Positions 9,295 through 16,896 of a stretch of DNA of 42,706 nt are shown here, one piece after another; positions within the stretch are counted from its first letter, which is position 1; each line of letters begins with the position of its first letter. The notes under the pieces were generated by a model. That model was not told the origin of the DNA, made no database searches, and saw nothing but the letters and a program-made list of their open reading frames with translations. The position numbers were made by a program, and so were the translations under genes. The stretch spans positions 1 to 42,706 of the forward strand of contig SUXW01000024.1 in the NCBI GenBank assembly GCA_015060765.1. The letters are read 5' to 3'. This DNA comes from Bacteroides sp. Lineage in GTDB: Bacteria; Bacteroidota; Bacteroidia; Bacteroidales; Bacteroidaceae.

Positions 9295-9320
9295 ATGACA
9301 ATTGACTTTTCCTGAATTCC

Positions 9321-9351
9321 TTTGCATATTGTTATAATTCTTGTATCTTTG
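9321..9351 (+). promoter_or_regulatory. Bacteroidetes-type promoter of the DUF5715-truA-kinase operon
   Basis: TTTG at 9321-9324, a spacer of exactly 19 bases, then TATCTTTG at 9344-9351: a perfect match to TTTG-N19-TAnnTTTG. The ATG at 9373 follows 21 bases later. Confidence 0.8.
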
Positions 9352-9372
9352 TCCTGTTTAAAACAAGAAAGC

Positions 9373-10038
9373 ATGAAAAACCTATTCCGTGTCTTGTGCA
9401 CGTTTTTGATAATATGTACATTGGTTTCTTCCTGTAAGAAGGATATGTCTATGAAAATGAACAATCCGCGCAATGTGCGTGGAGTGATCAGTTACAAGCG
9501 AAGTTTTGGGGACTTGAATGATACACACATGGCTGCGGCCAAAAAGATTGGCATCAAGCCCATACAAGGGCGTGAGGCGGCTAAGAATTTAGGTAAAAAA
9601 CGATTGGTCGAGATTGAATCGGGTGATTTGTATCAAGTGGATTCGCTCACGCATTCCATCCCTTTCCTCGTGCCGAAAGCCAGTGCTTTGCTCGATTCCA
9701 TTGGAACCAATTTCCTCGATTCTTTGGAAAACAAAGGATTGAACCCCAATCAGATAATCGTAACTTCGGTGCTCCGTACCAAAGACGATGTGAAGAAACT
9801 ACGTAGGGTGAATCTTAATGCATCGGCCAACTCGGTGCACATGTTCGGAACCACATTCGATGTGAGTTGGAAACGTTTCTACAAGGTGGAAGACCCCGAC
9901 GGAAGACCTATGCAGGATGTGCGGGCGGATACATTGAAATTAGTGCTCTCGGAAGTGCTGCGCGACCTAAAGAAAAAGGAGATGTGCTACGTGAAATATG
10001 AACTGAAGCAAGGTTGCTTCCATATTACTGCCCGATGA
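9373..10038 (+). CDS. DUF5715 family lipoprotein, M15 peptidase-like
   Basis: A 221-residue predicted lipoprotein. Signal and lipobox are [11 protein letters not shown] with the lipid Cys at 21, followed by KKD. The C-terminal half contains [13 protein letters not shown] (His156, Asp163) and GCFHIT (His217), plus [10 protein letters not shown] around 130-139. This spacing resembles the zinc site of D-Ala-D-Ala/L,D-carboxypeptidases of the M15/VanY group (SxHxxGxxxD, then a late H). I infer a peptidoglycan-related metallo-carboxypeptidase; this is not established for DUF5715. The start at 9373 is preferred over the upstream ATG at 9322, because 9322 lies inside the promoter and would bury the signal. 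It overlaps truA by 4 bases (ATGA). Confidence 0.85.
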   Translation: MKNLFRVLCTFLIICTLVSSCKKDMSMKMNNPRNVRGVISYKRSFGDLNDTHMAAAKKIGIKPIQGREAAKNLGKKRLVEIESGDLYQVDSLTHSIPFLVPKASALLDSIGTNFLDSLENKGLNPNQIIVTSVLRTKDDVKKLRRVNLNASANSVHMFGTTFDVSWKRFYKVEDPDGRPMQDVRADTLKLVLSEVLRDLKKKEMCYVKYELKQGCFHITAR

Positions 10039-10781
10039 GATACTTCATTTATTTGGCTTATGACGGCACCAACTACCACGGTTGGCAGATTCAACCTAAT
10101 GGAGTGAGTGTACAGGAAACGTTGATGAAGGCGCTTTCCACCTTCTTGCGCCGCGACATCGAGATAGTAGGAGCGGGGCGTACCGATGCCGGTGTGCATG
10201 CCCGATTGATGGTGGCCCATTTTGACTTCGAGGACGAATTGGATGAACGTATGGTTGTAGATAAATTGAATCGTCTGCTTCCTCACGACATTTCAGTCTT
10301 TGAAGTTCGTAAAGTAAGGCCCGATGCTCATGCCCGTTTCGATGCCACCTATCGTACTTATAAGTATTATGTAACCACCCGTAAAAATCCATTCAACCGG
10401 CATTACGCCTGGCGATTGTTCAACGACCTCAACTTTGCCAAGATGAACGAGGCAGCCAAGATACTTTTCGAATACATCGACTTTACCAGTTTCAGCAAAC
10501 TCCATACCGATGTAAAGACTAACAATTGTCGCATTATGCAAGCCGAGTGGACGCAAGTGGATGAATACGAATGGGTATTCACCATCCAGTCCGACCGTTT
10601 CCTTCGTAACATGGTTCGTGCCGTGGTGGGTACATTGGTAGAAGTAGGTCGTGGCAAGATGACCCTCGAGGGCTTCCGACAAGTGATTGAAAAGAAAGAC
10701 CGTTGTTCGGCAGGCAGTTCCGTACCTGGTCATGCCTTGTTCCTGGTGGATGTGGGTTATCCGGAAGAATTGTTCTTGTAG
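10035..10781 (+). CDS. truA: tRNA pseudouridine(38-40) synthase
   Basis: Isomerises uridines 38-40 in the anticodon stem-loop of many tRNAs. The 248-residue protein starts with [17 protein letters not shown] and has the catalytic Asp51 in GRTDAGVHA. Later family segments are [25 protein letters not shown] and [15 protein letters not shown]. The ATG at 10035 overlaps the DUF5715 stop; an earlier in-frame ATG at 10014 would overlap that gene and does not match the family start. The kinase gene begins 3 bases after its stop. Confidence 0.96.
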   Translation: MRYFIYLAYDGTNYHGWQIQPNGVSVQETLMKALSTFLRRDIEIVGAGRTDAGVHARLMVAHFDFEDELDERMVVDKLNRLLPHDISVFEVRKVRPDAHARFDATYRTYKYYVTTRKNPFNRHYAWRLFNDLNFAKMNEAAKILFEYIDFTSFSKLHTDVKTNNCRIMQAEWTQVDEYEWVFTIQSDRFLRNMVRAVVGTLVEVGRGKMTLEGFRQVIEKKDRCSAGSSVPGHALFLVDVGYPEELFL

Positions 10782-10784
10782 ACT

Positions 10785-12476
10785 ATGGACCAATCGGATT
10801 CAGGCTTTTATGGGAATGAAATTCCTTTTATATCTTCTTCCTTTGAGAAGATAACCTTGTTGCATGATTCGAATCAAGGTTATTGTCAGTTGTACAAAGC
10901 CCAACGAATGGGCAAATGGTTTGTGCTGAAATGCCTGAAGAAGGAATATGTAGAAAATCCTCTTTATCGAAATCTTCTTCGAAAGGAATTTGATATAGGT
11001 TATCAGCTTTCGCATCCGCATATCATACAGACTATGGGATTTGAAACCATATCCCCCTATGGAGCATGTATTGTATTGGAATATGTTGATGGAATTACCC
11101 TGCGCGAATATATAGAAGGACATAATCATTCTTTTCAAGAAACAGCCCGTTGGGTAGATGAACTTTGTCAGGCTCTTTCTTATATCCATACCAAGCAGAT
11201 TGTTCATCGCGACTTGAAGCCCGAGAATATTCTGATAACCGCTAACGGACATCATGTGAAACTGATTGATTTTGGTTTTTCGGATGCCGATAGTTATGCC
11301 ATACTGAAGGAACCCGCAGGTACTCATCGTTATGCCGCTCCCGAACAAATGAAGAGAGGAGAGAAGGTGGATGGACGTGCCGATATCTATGCCTTAGGTA
11401 TCCTTTTGGAAGAGTTGGTTAATAAGGACAAGTCGATACTTGCTATAGCAAGAAAATGTTGTCGAAGTGAAGTGTCGAAACGTCCTTCCGAAGCCGCTTC
11501 TATTCCTGCGCTTATCAAAAAACACCGCTTAGGATGTCGCGTTAAAAAGGTACTGACAGTTGGCTTGCTTCTTTTGATACCCCTTGTCGGATATTATAAT
11601 TATCGTACTTCGGACGCATCGCATCGTACAGAGGTATCCGATGAAATGGAGTCTAAAGATAGTATTGTGCCCATAATGCCTTCCAGGGATGTAACGATAA
11701 CCGAAGATAAGATTGTGGTGAAGGAAAAGAACAAGGAAAAACGGAGCGAAATAACAGATGCTCCTGCTCTTCTGACCATTGATAATGTCTTTAAAAAGCA
11801 ACAAAGACTTGAAGAACCATTAGGAGCCTATCAGCATCGTTGGCTTTTGAAGGATTATGTAGATGCAGAGATGGATAAGGTCTTGATCCCATGGTTGTTT
11901 CATGTGTATAAGATTACCGAAAAAGGAGAACTTCAGACATTCCTTTCGCAGGAGAAAGATAAAGGAGAACTCTTTCTTCGTCTTCAGCAGAAAGTTAATG
12001 CAGGGTATGTTACTTTCATCCAAAGCCATCCGCTTGCAGAAATCGATGCTGAGAAATACCGCCCATTGATGCAATATTATGTGGCAGAGCATTACGAAGA
12101 AGTACGTCAGTTCTATCGTCCTATGTTCGATGATAAAGAACGCGAATGGCAAGGATTGGCTATGAGTAATCTTTCTGTCCACGAACGTTTGAATCAAGCT
12201 TTACGAGGGATAATTCTCAGCCGTCTTCATCCTCATCTTCATCATTGTGATACTATGCAGCATCATGTTTCTCTCCGTCCGATAACTATGGAAGAATGGA
12301 AAACGGAGATAAAGTCAGATGCCCAAAATTGGTTGATGTCTGAGCTCTCTACAAATGATCCTTTCTATACCCTCTGCCTTTCTATCGTTGAATCTACGAT
12401 AGAGAACGTACACAAAGAACTTCACGGTGGGCGTATACGTTTGGCGGAAAAAGAGGCGCGGTTTAGGTTTGAATGA
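10785..12476 (+). CDS. Hanks-type serine/threonine protein kinase with membrane helix and extracytoplasmic domain
   Basis: A 563-residue protein. The kinase domain spans about 20-245: VAIK lysine Lys49 (FVLKCLK), helix C Glu68, catalytic loop HRDLKPEN (141-148), DFG at 162-164 and APE at 185-187. All catalytic residues are kept, but the glycine-rich loop is degenerate (HDSNQGYCQ). One membrane helix lies at about 254-271 (VLTVGLLLLIPLVGYYNY). A charged C-terminal part of about 290 residues would lie outside the inner membrane; it has no PASTA repeats and I do not recognise it. The topology resembles PknB-like receptor kinases. It lies 3 bases after truA, so it is co-transcribed. No matching PP2C phosphatase is in view. 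Confidence 0.9.
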   Translation: MDQSDSGFYGNEIPFISSSFEKITLLHDSNQGYCQLYKAQRMGKWFVLKCLKKEYVENPLYRNLLRKEFDIGYQLSHPHIIQTMGFETISPYGACIVLEYVDGITLREYIEGHNHSFQETARWVDELCQALSYIHTKQIVHRDLKPENILITANGHHVKLIDFGFSDADSYAILKEPAGTHRYAAPEQMKRGEKVDGRADIYALGILLEELVNKDKSILAIARKCCRSEVSKRPSEAASIPALIKKHRLGCRVKKVLTVGLLLLIPLVGYYNYRTSDASHRTEVSDEMESKDSIVPIMPSRDVTITEDKIVVKEKNKEKRSEITDAPALLTIDNVFKKQQRLEEPLGAYQHRWLLKDYVDAEMDKVLIPWLFHVYKITEKGELQTFLSQEKDKGELFLRLQQKVNAGYVTFIQSHPLAEIDAEKYRPLMQYYVAEHYEEVRQFYRPMFDDKEREWQGLAMSNLSVHERLNQALRGIILSRLHPHLHHCDTMQHHVSLRPITMEEWKTEIKSDAQNWLMSELSTNDPFYTLCLSIVESTIENVHKELHGGRIRLAEKEARFRFE

Positions 12477-12543
12477 ACTATACCTGCGTACTATAGGGCT
12501 AATTATGGAATTTATACTTGCGTATTATATTGCATGGAATAAA

Positions 12544-12577
12544 AAAAGAGGATGATTTATGAAATGCATCCTCTTTT
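12544..12577. terminator. Bidirectional terminator between kinase and lipoprotein genes
   Basis: AAAAGAGGATG (12544-12554) pairs perfectly with CATCCTCTTTT (12567-12577), loop 12 bases. It has A/T flanks on both sides and lies between convergent genes. Confidence 0.85.
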
Positions 12578-12600
12578 GTCAATGGCTGATATTTGAATAG

Positions 12601-13602
12601 TTAGTTAATCATATCCAATCCTTCTCCTACGAGTGTTACATCATATTCGATAGGTTCGGATATCATTCTCATGTTGTCGTTATTGTTTACAAGTGTAACT
12701 ATGAATGCTTGTTGGTTGTCATAACCAATAGCCCAAACATTTTCGTTCTCAATGATGTTACCGTTTTCGTCCATGCTTCCGTAAGCATTGACAATATAAT
12801 CAATTTTAGGTATGATTATATCTAAAATAAAACCGTCTTTTTCGTTAGCTTTAGTATATTCGAAATCGTAATCAAGATAGTTCGCTATATATGTAATGAC
12901 TAAAGCATCAATAATTTTATATTTATTTTCATCGTATAATAGTGGATTTACACTATCGTCTCTGTAATATCCAAAGGCTTGATCATAAACATTGTTAAAG
13001 TTTATTTGTCCTGTAAGTCCTTGAATCATTGTGGGTATCCATTCTTCCATCATTTCTTGAGTATTACTGAAATGTTCCAGTATAGGATCATATGATTTTC
13101 TATAATAAATTTTCATGGTGTCTTCTACACTATAGTTGTCGTAATATGTCTGACAATTATAAAATGTTTCATAATAATTATTCAGATAATTAATACCCCC
13201 AATTGTAGCATAGACATCTTTTTCAGCTTGTTCTTTTAGAAAACCAAAAACCTCTTCTATGTGATTGATTACATTCTCAGCATATTGACATAGTAATTCG
13301 TTGAATGCATCTATATTACGTGCTTCTTTTATCTTTGCTTCCCTATAAAAGTCAAGTACACTAAGCAGTTCATCGCCTGCATCAAAATTGAAATGTACTG
13401 TTTTATTTTCGACCCAACTTGTGAATGGTTCATCCATATGTTGTTCTACAGCATCGGGAAACTCTTCACAAAACTTTTCCTGCATCATTCTCTCGACCAA
13501 AGTATTGTTTACAAACTTAAGTTCTTCTTTGTTGAGAGTTTCCTCGCAAGATAATAGGAGTAGAGATGCTACCCCTATTATTAAATAATTGAAATTTTTC
13601 AT
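12601..13602 (-). CDS. Hypothetical lipoprotein
   Basis: A 333-residue protein I do not recognise. The start at 13602 (MKNFNYLIIGV) gives a lipoprotein signal ending LLLLSC with Cys19, followed by EET. The rest is acidic, rich in Asn, Asp, Glu and Tyr, and largely helical in appearance. The reading frame is open further upstream, but that extension overlaps the DUF805 gene and lacks a signal. It lies 14 bases after the DUF805 gene and is probably in the same transcript. It is likely exposed in the outer membrane or periplasm. Confidence 0.75.
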   Translation of the reverse strand: MKNFNYLIIGVASLLLLSCEETLNKEELKFVNNTLVERMMQEKFCEEFPDAVEQHMDEPFTSWVENKTVHFNFDAGDELLSVLDFYREAKIKEARNIDAFNELLCQYAENVINHIEEVFGFLKEQAEKDVYATIGGINYLNNYYETFYNCQTYYDNYSVEDTMKIYYRKSYDPILEHFSNTQEMMEEWIPTMIQGLTGQINFNNVYDQAFGYYRDDSVNPLLYDENKYKIIDALVITYIANYLDYDFEYTKANEKDGFILDIIIPKIDYIVNAYGSMDENGNIIENENVWAIGYDNQQAFIVTLVNNNDNMRMISEPIEYDVTLVGEGLDMIN

Positions 13603-13616
13603 AGTGATTGTATTAA

Positions 13617-14234
13617 CTATTGCAAGTTGGCTATGAAACCAATAATGAACATTAAGAAGAAAATAAGAGCAATGAAGCCTAAAGTCTTCATGGTGTCTTT
13701 CTTTCCCCAACTTGTCTGTTCACTATCAGAACCTTTATGGAAATATAGCAAGAATGGATAAATTTGAAGAAATGGTATTGGTGCAAGTAAGACTAACCAA
13801 CCACTTTTATCTACATCATGTAAACGACGAACTTGTAATTCTATAAGTTTGGCAGCAAACATGAGACAATATACACCTAAAATAATAAGAGCAATATTGC
13901 CTAATACATTTAATAGTGGTAACATTAATAATCCTAATGTTCCATAAATGATGTTCAGCAGAACAATAGATACCCAGAATTGTCTTCTTGGCATGGAACC
14001 GGAAAAGTCGAAACTGAATTTTGAAGTTTCACTTTCGCCACTGTTCATTACGTTGTCCATGTAGTATTCAAAGAATCCCAATGTAGGCTCCTGATTTGAT
14101 GAATAGGTATTTGTTGGAGATTGTACAGAAGAAGTGGATTGTTCTTCTCCCAACCATTCACCACAATGTTTGCACTTTTTGGCTACAGCCATAATTTCTT
14201 CGCCACAATAAGGACATTTTTTTGTTTCTTCCAT
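13617..14234 (-). CDS. Zinc-ribbon DUF805 membrane protein
   Basis: A 205-residue protein. The N-terminal zinc ribbon has CPYC (Cys7, Cys10) and CKHC (Cys21, Cys24) and is followed by a Ser/Thr/Asn-rich linker to about residue 60. A DUF805 domain follows: GSMPRRQFW, membrane helices around 85-130, the RRLHDVDKSGW motif near 145-155 and a last helix at the C-terminus. DUF805 proteins are integral membrane proteins of unknown role. The start MEETKKCPYCGEE is used because it leads directly into the zinc ribbon. Its only visible promoter lies beyond the structured RNA region at 14279-14513, so its mRNA may carry that structure as a leader. Confidence 0.88.
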   Translation of the reverse strand: MEETKKCPYCGEEIMAVAKKCKHCGEWLGEEQSTSSVQSPTNTYSSNQEPTLGFFEYYMDNVMNSGESETSKFSFDFSGSMPRRQFWVSIVLLNIIYGTLGLLMLPLLNVLGNIALIILGVYCLMFAAKLIELQVRRLHDVDKSGWLVLLAPIPFLQIYPFLLYFHKGSDSEQTSWGKKDTMKTLGFIALIFFLMFIIGFIANLQ

Positions 14235-14278
14235 AACTGATAATATAATTTGGTTAATAAAATAAATTCCACACAAAA

Positions 14279-14513
14279 TAAAGAGCGTAAACCCACTTCA
14301 TTCTTATTTGTTCACTTAGGCTCTCGCATTGCCCCGAATACCAAATAAGCAGAAGCAGTCCACGCCCTATGAGGGTGTGAACGCGCATTCCGACGTCATT
14401 TGAGTATTCGTTAAATTTGCGAGATTTAAGTGAATCAAATGAACCGTCTCAGACGTTCAAATCATATTTTCAGTTATCGCTCTTTCTGTTCCTTTTTTTG
14501 TTTTTTAGGTTAT
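14279..14513 (-). ncRNA. Structured RNA candidate (stand-alone small RNA or long leader of the DUF805 gene)
   Basis: This stretch folds into one long rod. The ends AAAGAGCG/CGCTCTTT (14280-14287 with 14478-14485) close it. Inside, four colinear blocks pair: 14306-14310 with 14436-14440, 14311-14318 with 14427-14434, 14322-14328 with 14418-14424, and 14335-14341 with 14404-14410, 27 pairs in all. An apical hairpin at 14358-14382 has CCCT/AGGG and GTTCAC/GTGGAC arms, and a side hairpin lies at 14440-14459. The minus strand is favoured: the apical stem has a G-U pair there but an A-C clash on the plus strand, and a perfect promoter at 14520-14550 reads that way. The rod with internal loops is reminiscent of 6S RNA, but I cannot confirm the family. 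No coding potential is seen. The start near 14513 is estimated from the promoter. Confidence 0.65.
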
Positions 14514-14519
14514 TATTCG

Positions 14520-14550
14520 CAAATGTAGGAAAAGAATTTCGAAAAACAAA
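14520..14550 (-). promoter_or_regulatory. Perfect Bacteroidetes promoter driving the structured RNA
   Basis: On the minus strand: TTTG (14547-14550), exactly 19 bases, then TACATTTG (14520-14527). Transcription would begin around 14512-14515 and run into the fold. Confidence 0.8.
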
Positions 14551-14671
14551 TGATAAACTTAAAAATATGTAAGACCGCTTCTGCTTTATGTTCTGATAGA
14601 CAAAAATAGATAAGTGTGAGCAAATTGGATTGCGAAACTTTGGTTCAAGTTGGTTCATGCGCTTTGGTAAA

Positions 14672-14702
14672 CTTGCCTATCTGTTCTTTTTACTTAATTT
14701 TG
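14672..14702 (+). promoter_or_regulatory. Promoter of the gene at 14725
   Basis: CTTG (one mismatch to TTTG) at 14672-14675, 19-base spacer, TAATTTTG at 14695-14702; the ATG follows 22 bases later. Confidence 0.65.
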
Positions 14703-14724
14703 CACCCGAATCAATGATAGAGGC

Positions 14725-15300
14725 ATGGAAGAAGATAAACTTTGGATAGATATATTGAGGAAAGAAACTGAAAGAAAGGCGGACAGAAGAATGCGTACAC
14801 CTATGGATTTCGATTTTCTCTCACTTAAGATTAAGGAAATGATAGGCGATACGGTCAGCCCCTCTACAATCAAACGTTTGTGGGGGTATGTTAGTAGTTC
14901 TCATATACCCAACGAAAGTACATTGTCGGTCTTCGCTCGCTTCATCGGTTATAAAGAATGGAAGGAATTTGTGGATTTCCAGAAAGGAAAAGTATCATCG
15001 TCTTTCTTGGAATGTGAACAGATACAGGTGGGGCAACTGAAAGAAGGGGATGTGCTGGAGTTGCAATGGAAGCCCGACCGTTATTGTCGGATAGTTTATT
15101 TGGGCGACTTTTGTTTCCGTATTTTGGAGGTGAAAAATAGCAAGCTACAACCTCAGTCTACTTTCCGTGCCACTTTGTTTTGTGTGGGGCAACCTTTGTA
15201 TCTGACCGGTTTGTCATTCGATGGGGAAGAAGGACAGACTTATGTGGTGGGCAAGAGGGAAGGATTGCAATCATGTACGCTCGGTTCTATCGGTAAATGA
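14725..15300 (+). CDS. Hypothetical protein with N-terminal helix-turn-helix-like domain
   Basis: A 191-residue protein, probably cytoplasmic with no signal or membrane helix. Residues about 30-85 (FLSLKIKEMIGDTVSPSTIKRLWGYV, then STLSVFARFIGYKEWKEF) resemble a helix-turn-helix region common in Bacteroidetes: 'SPSTIKRLWGY' reads like a recognition helix, followed by a segment like the start of a death-like or FIGY domain. The C-terminal half (from about 100) is beta-rich and may sense something: VGQLKEGDVLELQWKPDR. I infer a DNA-binding regulator; the target is unknown. Its stop lies 1 base from the stop of the convergent YkvA gene, with no terminator between. Confidence 0.75.
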   Translation: MEEDKLWIDILRKETERKADRRMRTPMDFDFLSLKIKEMIGDTVSPSTIKRLWGYVSSSHIPNESTLSVFARFIGYKEWKEFVDFQKGKVSSSFLECEQIQVGQLKEGDVLELQWKPDRYCRIVYLGDFCFRILEVKNSKLQPQSTFRATLFCVGQPLYLTGLSFDGEEGQTYVVGKREGLQSCTLGSIGK

Positions 15301-15301
15301 A

Positions 15302-15673
15302 TTAGGGTTCTTTATTATCAAACCAATCCTTTAATTTTTGTTGAGCTTGTTGTTTTATCTCGGGTGTGACGTTTTTCCATACTGAATGAAGTATAGAAGC
15401 CAATGCTGTTATATCATCTGAATATCCCACAAACGGAATGGCATCAGGTATCAAATCGATAGGGAGAATGAAGTATCCCAATGCACCATAAATTTTGGCT
15501 TTTTCTTTGATGGAGACATCAGGCGACTTTAATACATAATGTAATAGTAATACCATATAGATGGTTTTACTGCCGGCTTTCTTTGCTACAGATTTGATTT
15601 TGCTCCATAATCCCCTTTCGGAATAATGAGAGTTGTATTTTTCTATGTTTTGAGGAATTTTAGGGCTCATCAT
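15302..15673 (-). CDS. YkvA family protein (DUF1232)
   Basis: A 123-residue small membrane-associated protein. The DUF1232 core is YFILPIDLIPDAIPFVGYSDDITAL (about residues 70-95), whose PxDLIPDxIPxxGxxDD pattern is diagnostic. It is preceded by an amphipathic helical segment. The role of DUF1232 proteins is unknown. Two ATGs lie at the start (MMSPK); the first is used. A TAnnTTTG-like element (TATATTTG on the minus strand) lies about 45 bases upstream. Confidence 0.9.
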   Translation of the reverse strand: MMSPKIPQNIEKYNSHYSERGLWSKIKSVAKKAGSKTIYMVLLLHYVLKSPDVSIKEKAKIYGALGYFILPIDLIPDAIPFVGYSDDITALASILHSVWKNVTPEIKQQAQQKLKDWFDNKEP

Positions 15674-15814
15674 ATTTTAACCTATAATTGAATTGCAGTA
15701 GTTAAATTTACATGAGAGCAAATATAATAAATCAAGTAATTAGTATATGAAAATATCAAAGAAATTCTAACTTTGGCAGTATCATTTCATAGGACTTGCT
15801 CGATACAAAATACA

Positions 15815-16891
15815 CTATTTCCTTCGTTTGTTCAAGTGGAATCTGACTTGTTCCTTCTTTTCGTTCAACGAAAGCAACAACCCGATCACTTCTGCATAGT
15901 TTTTCTTGCCCGAAGGAATCTGGTTGCCCTTCAAGAAGAGATTGTAGACAAAGTCTTGTGCTTGACCTACCAAGGGCGAATAGCGTTCCTTCCAATAGCG
16001 GTTCTTGGCGTTGAATTGCTCTTTCACTTCAGGGCGGATGGTTTGCAACCATGCCTGGTAATCTTCTTTCGGCAACAGATGGGAAGCATTGGAGATGACG
16101 TAGGGCAACAATCCAAAGTGTCCGCAATATTGCAGGGCTGTAATGTCCGATTCTGTACAAGCCCGATAGGCCCAATAATTCGCCTCGGCCTCGTTGCTTA
16201 CCCCCAACAGATGGGAAAATTCGTGGGCATAAGTAAAGGGATATTGCACGGCGAGGAGGTCGGCATTGAGTTGCGCCTCGGCCAGAAAAGGTCCCATAGA
16301 ACCCAGCACACCCACCTTGGAGTACAAGGGGGTAAAGATAAACTCCTTGGGCTCTTGCCACGCCTTGGGCTTTGTCAATCCATACATAGCGGGCAAATGG
16401 GCATAGAAACCACTGATATGCTTTTTCAATGTGTCGGCATCTATTTCTGTATGAGGCTGATAAGTTGCATTTAATTGCTCGGTATATTCCTTTAGAAAGT
16501 CCTTGAAACGCTGTTCTTCATAAGCAACCGGAGGCATCTGCATGCGGGTGTAGATGTTGTATCGGAAGTAGTTCAACCCCCATCCCATGTAAAACCACAC
16601 ATACACCCAAGCTAATATTTCGACTTCGCCCAGAAGAATCTTTCGCCAGGAGATGCCTTTCTTCCGTTTTCTGACGGGATAGAGAACAAGCCATAGGATG
16701 AGGCTTACCACCAGGATTTCTTCCAGAGGGAAGGGGAAGAGCGAGGAAAAGGCCGATAACACCGATGAGAGGAATGGATACACCTCACGGGCATACCACT
16801 CGGCCAAAGCCGGCATATAGCGGCATGCTATGATGAAGCCGATGCTTGCCAGAAGCAATGCCCCGCGGATGATAGTTGGCTTGTGTCTCAT
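15815..16891 (-). CDS. DUF3810 membrane protein with HExxH metallopeptidase signature
   Basis: A 358-residue protein with three predicted membrane helices at about 8-24, 55-72 and 90-105. A large soluble part follows, carrying HEFSH (223-227) and NEAEANYWAY (Glu234/Glu236). HExxH plus a downstream Glu in an ExxxN/A context is a gluzincin-like zinc site, so a membrane-bound metalloprotease is plausible. DUF3810 has no established function. The ATG at 16891 is preferred; a TTG three codons upstream overlaps the previous gene's stop. It follows the HAD hydrolase by 5 bases and is probably co-transcribed with it. Confidence 0.88.
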   Translation of the reverse strand: MRHKPTIIRGALLLASIGFIIACRYMPALAEWYAREVYPFLSSVLSAFSSLFPFPLEEILVVSLILWLVLYPVRKRKKGISWRKILLGEVEILAWVYVWFYMGWGLNYFRYNIYTRMQMPPVAYEEQRFKDFLKEYTEQLNATYQPHTEIDADTLKKHISGFYAHLPAMYGLTKPKAWQEPKEFIFTPLYSKVGVLGSMGPFLAEAQLNADLLAVQYPFTYAHEFSHLLGVSNEAEANYWAYRACTESDITALQYCGHFGLLPYVISNASHLLPKEDYQAWLQTIRPEVKEQFNAKNRYWKERYSPLVGQAQDFVYNLFLKGNQIPSGKKNYAEVIGLLLSLNEKKEQVRFHLNKRRK

Positions 16892-16896
16892 TTTAT

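Larger units (their letters stand above)
9041..9372. other. Gene-free region between divergent operons, with short repeats
   Basis: 332 bases with no plausible gene. It holds the phoH promoter element (minus), three copies of an AAAGTG(C/G)CA element at 9201-9257, a tandem 8-base repeat at 9271-9294 and a strong plus-strand promoter at 9321-9351. These are listed separately. Confidence 0.8.

Noticed and set aside
14235..14280. Plus-strand transcription of the structured RNA from a TAATTTGG-like box near 14247
   Set aside because: The box does not match TAnnTTTG, the spacing to TTTG is 18, and the apical stem has an A-C clash on this strand.
14470..14658. 62-codon minus-strand frame in the gap upstream of 14725
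   Set aside because: It spans the promoter of the structured RNA, has no coding character (Asn/Lys/Ser/Phe-rich) and no family match.
15773..16474. 233-codon plus-strand frame opposite DUF3810
   Set aside because: Shadow frame; the minus strand encodes a conserved protein with HExxH and membrane helices, and the plus frame shows no family signature.
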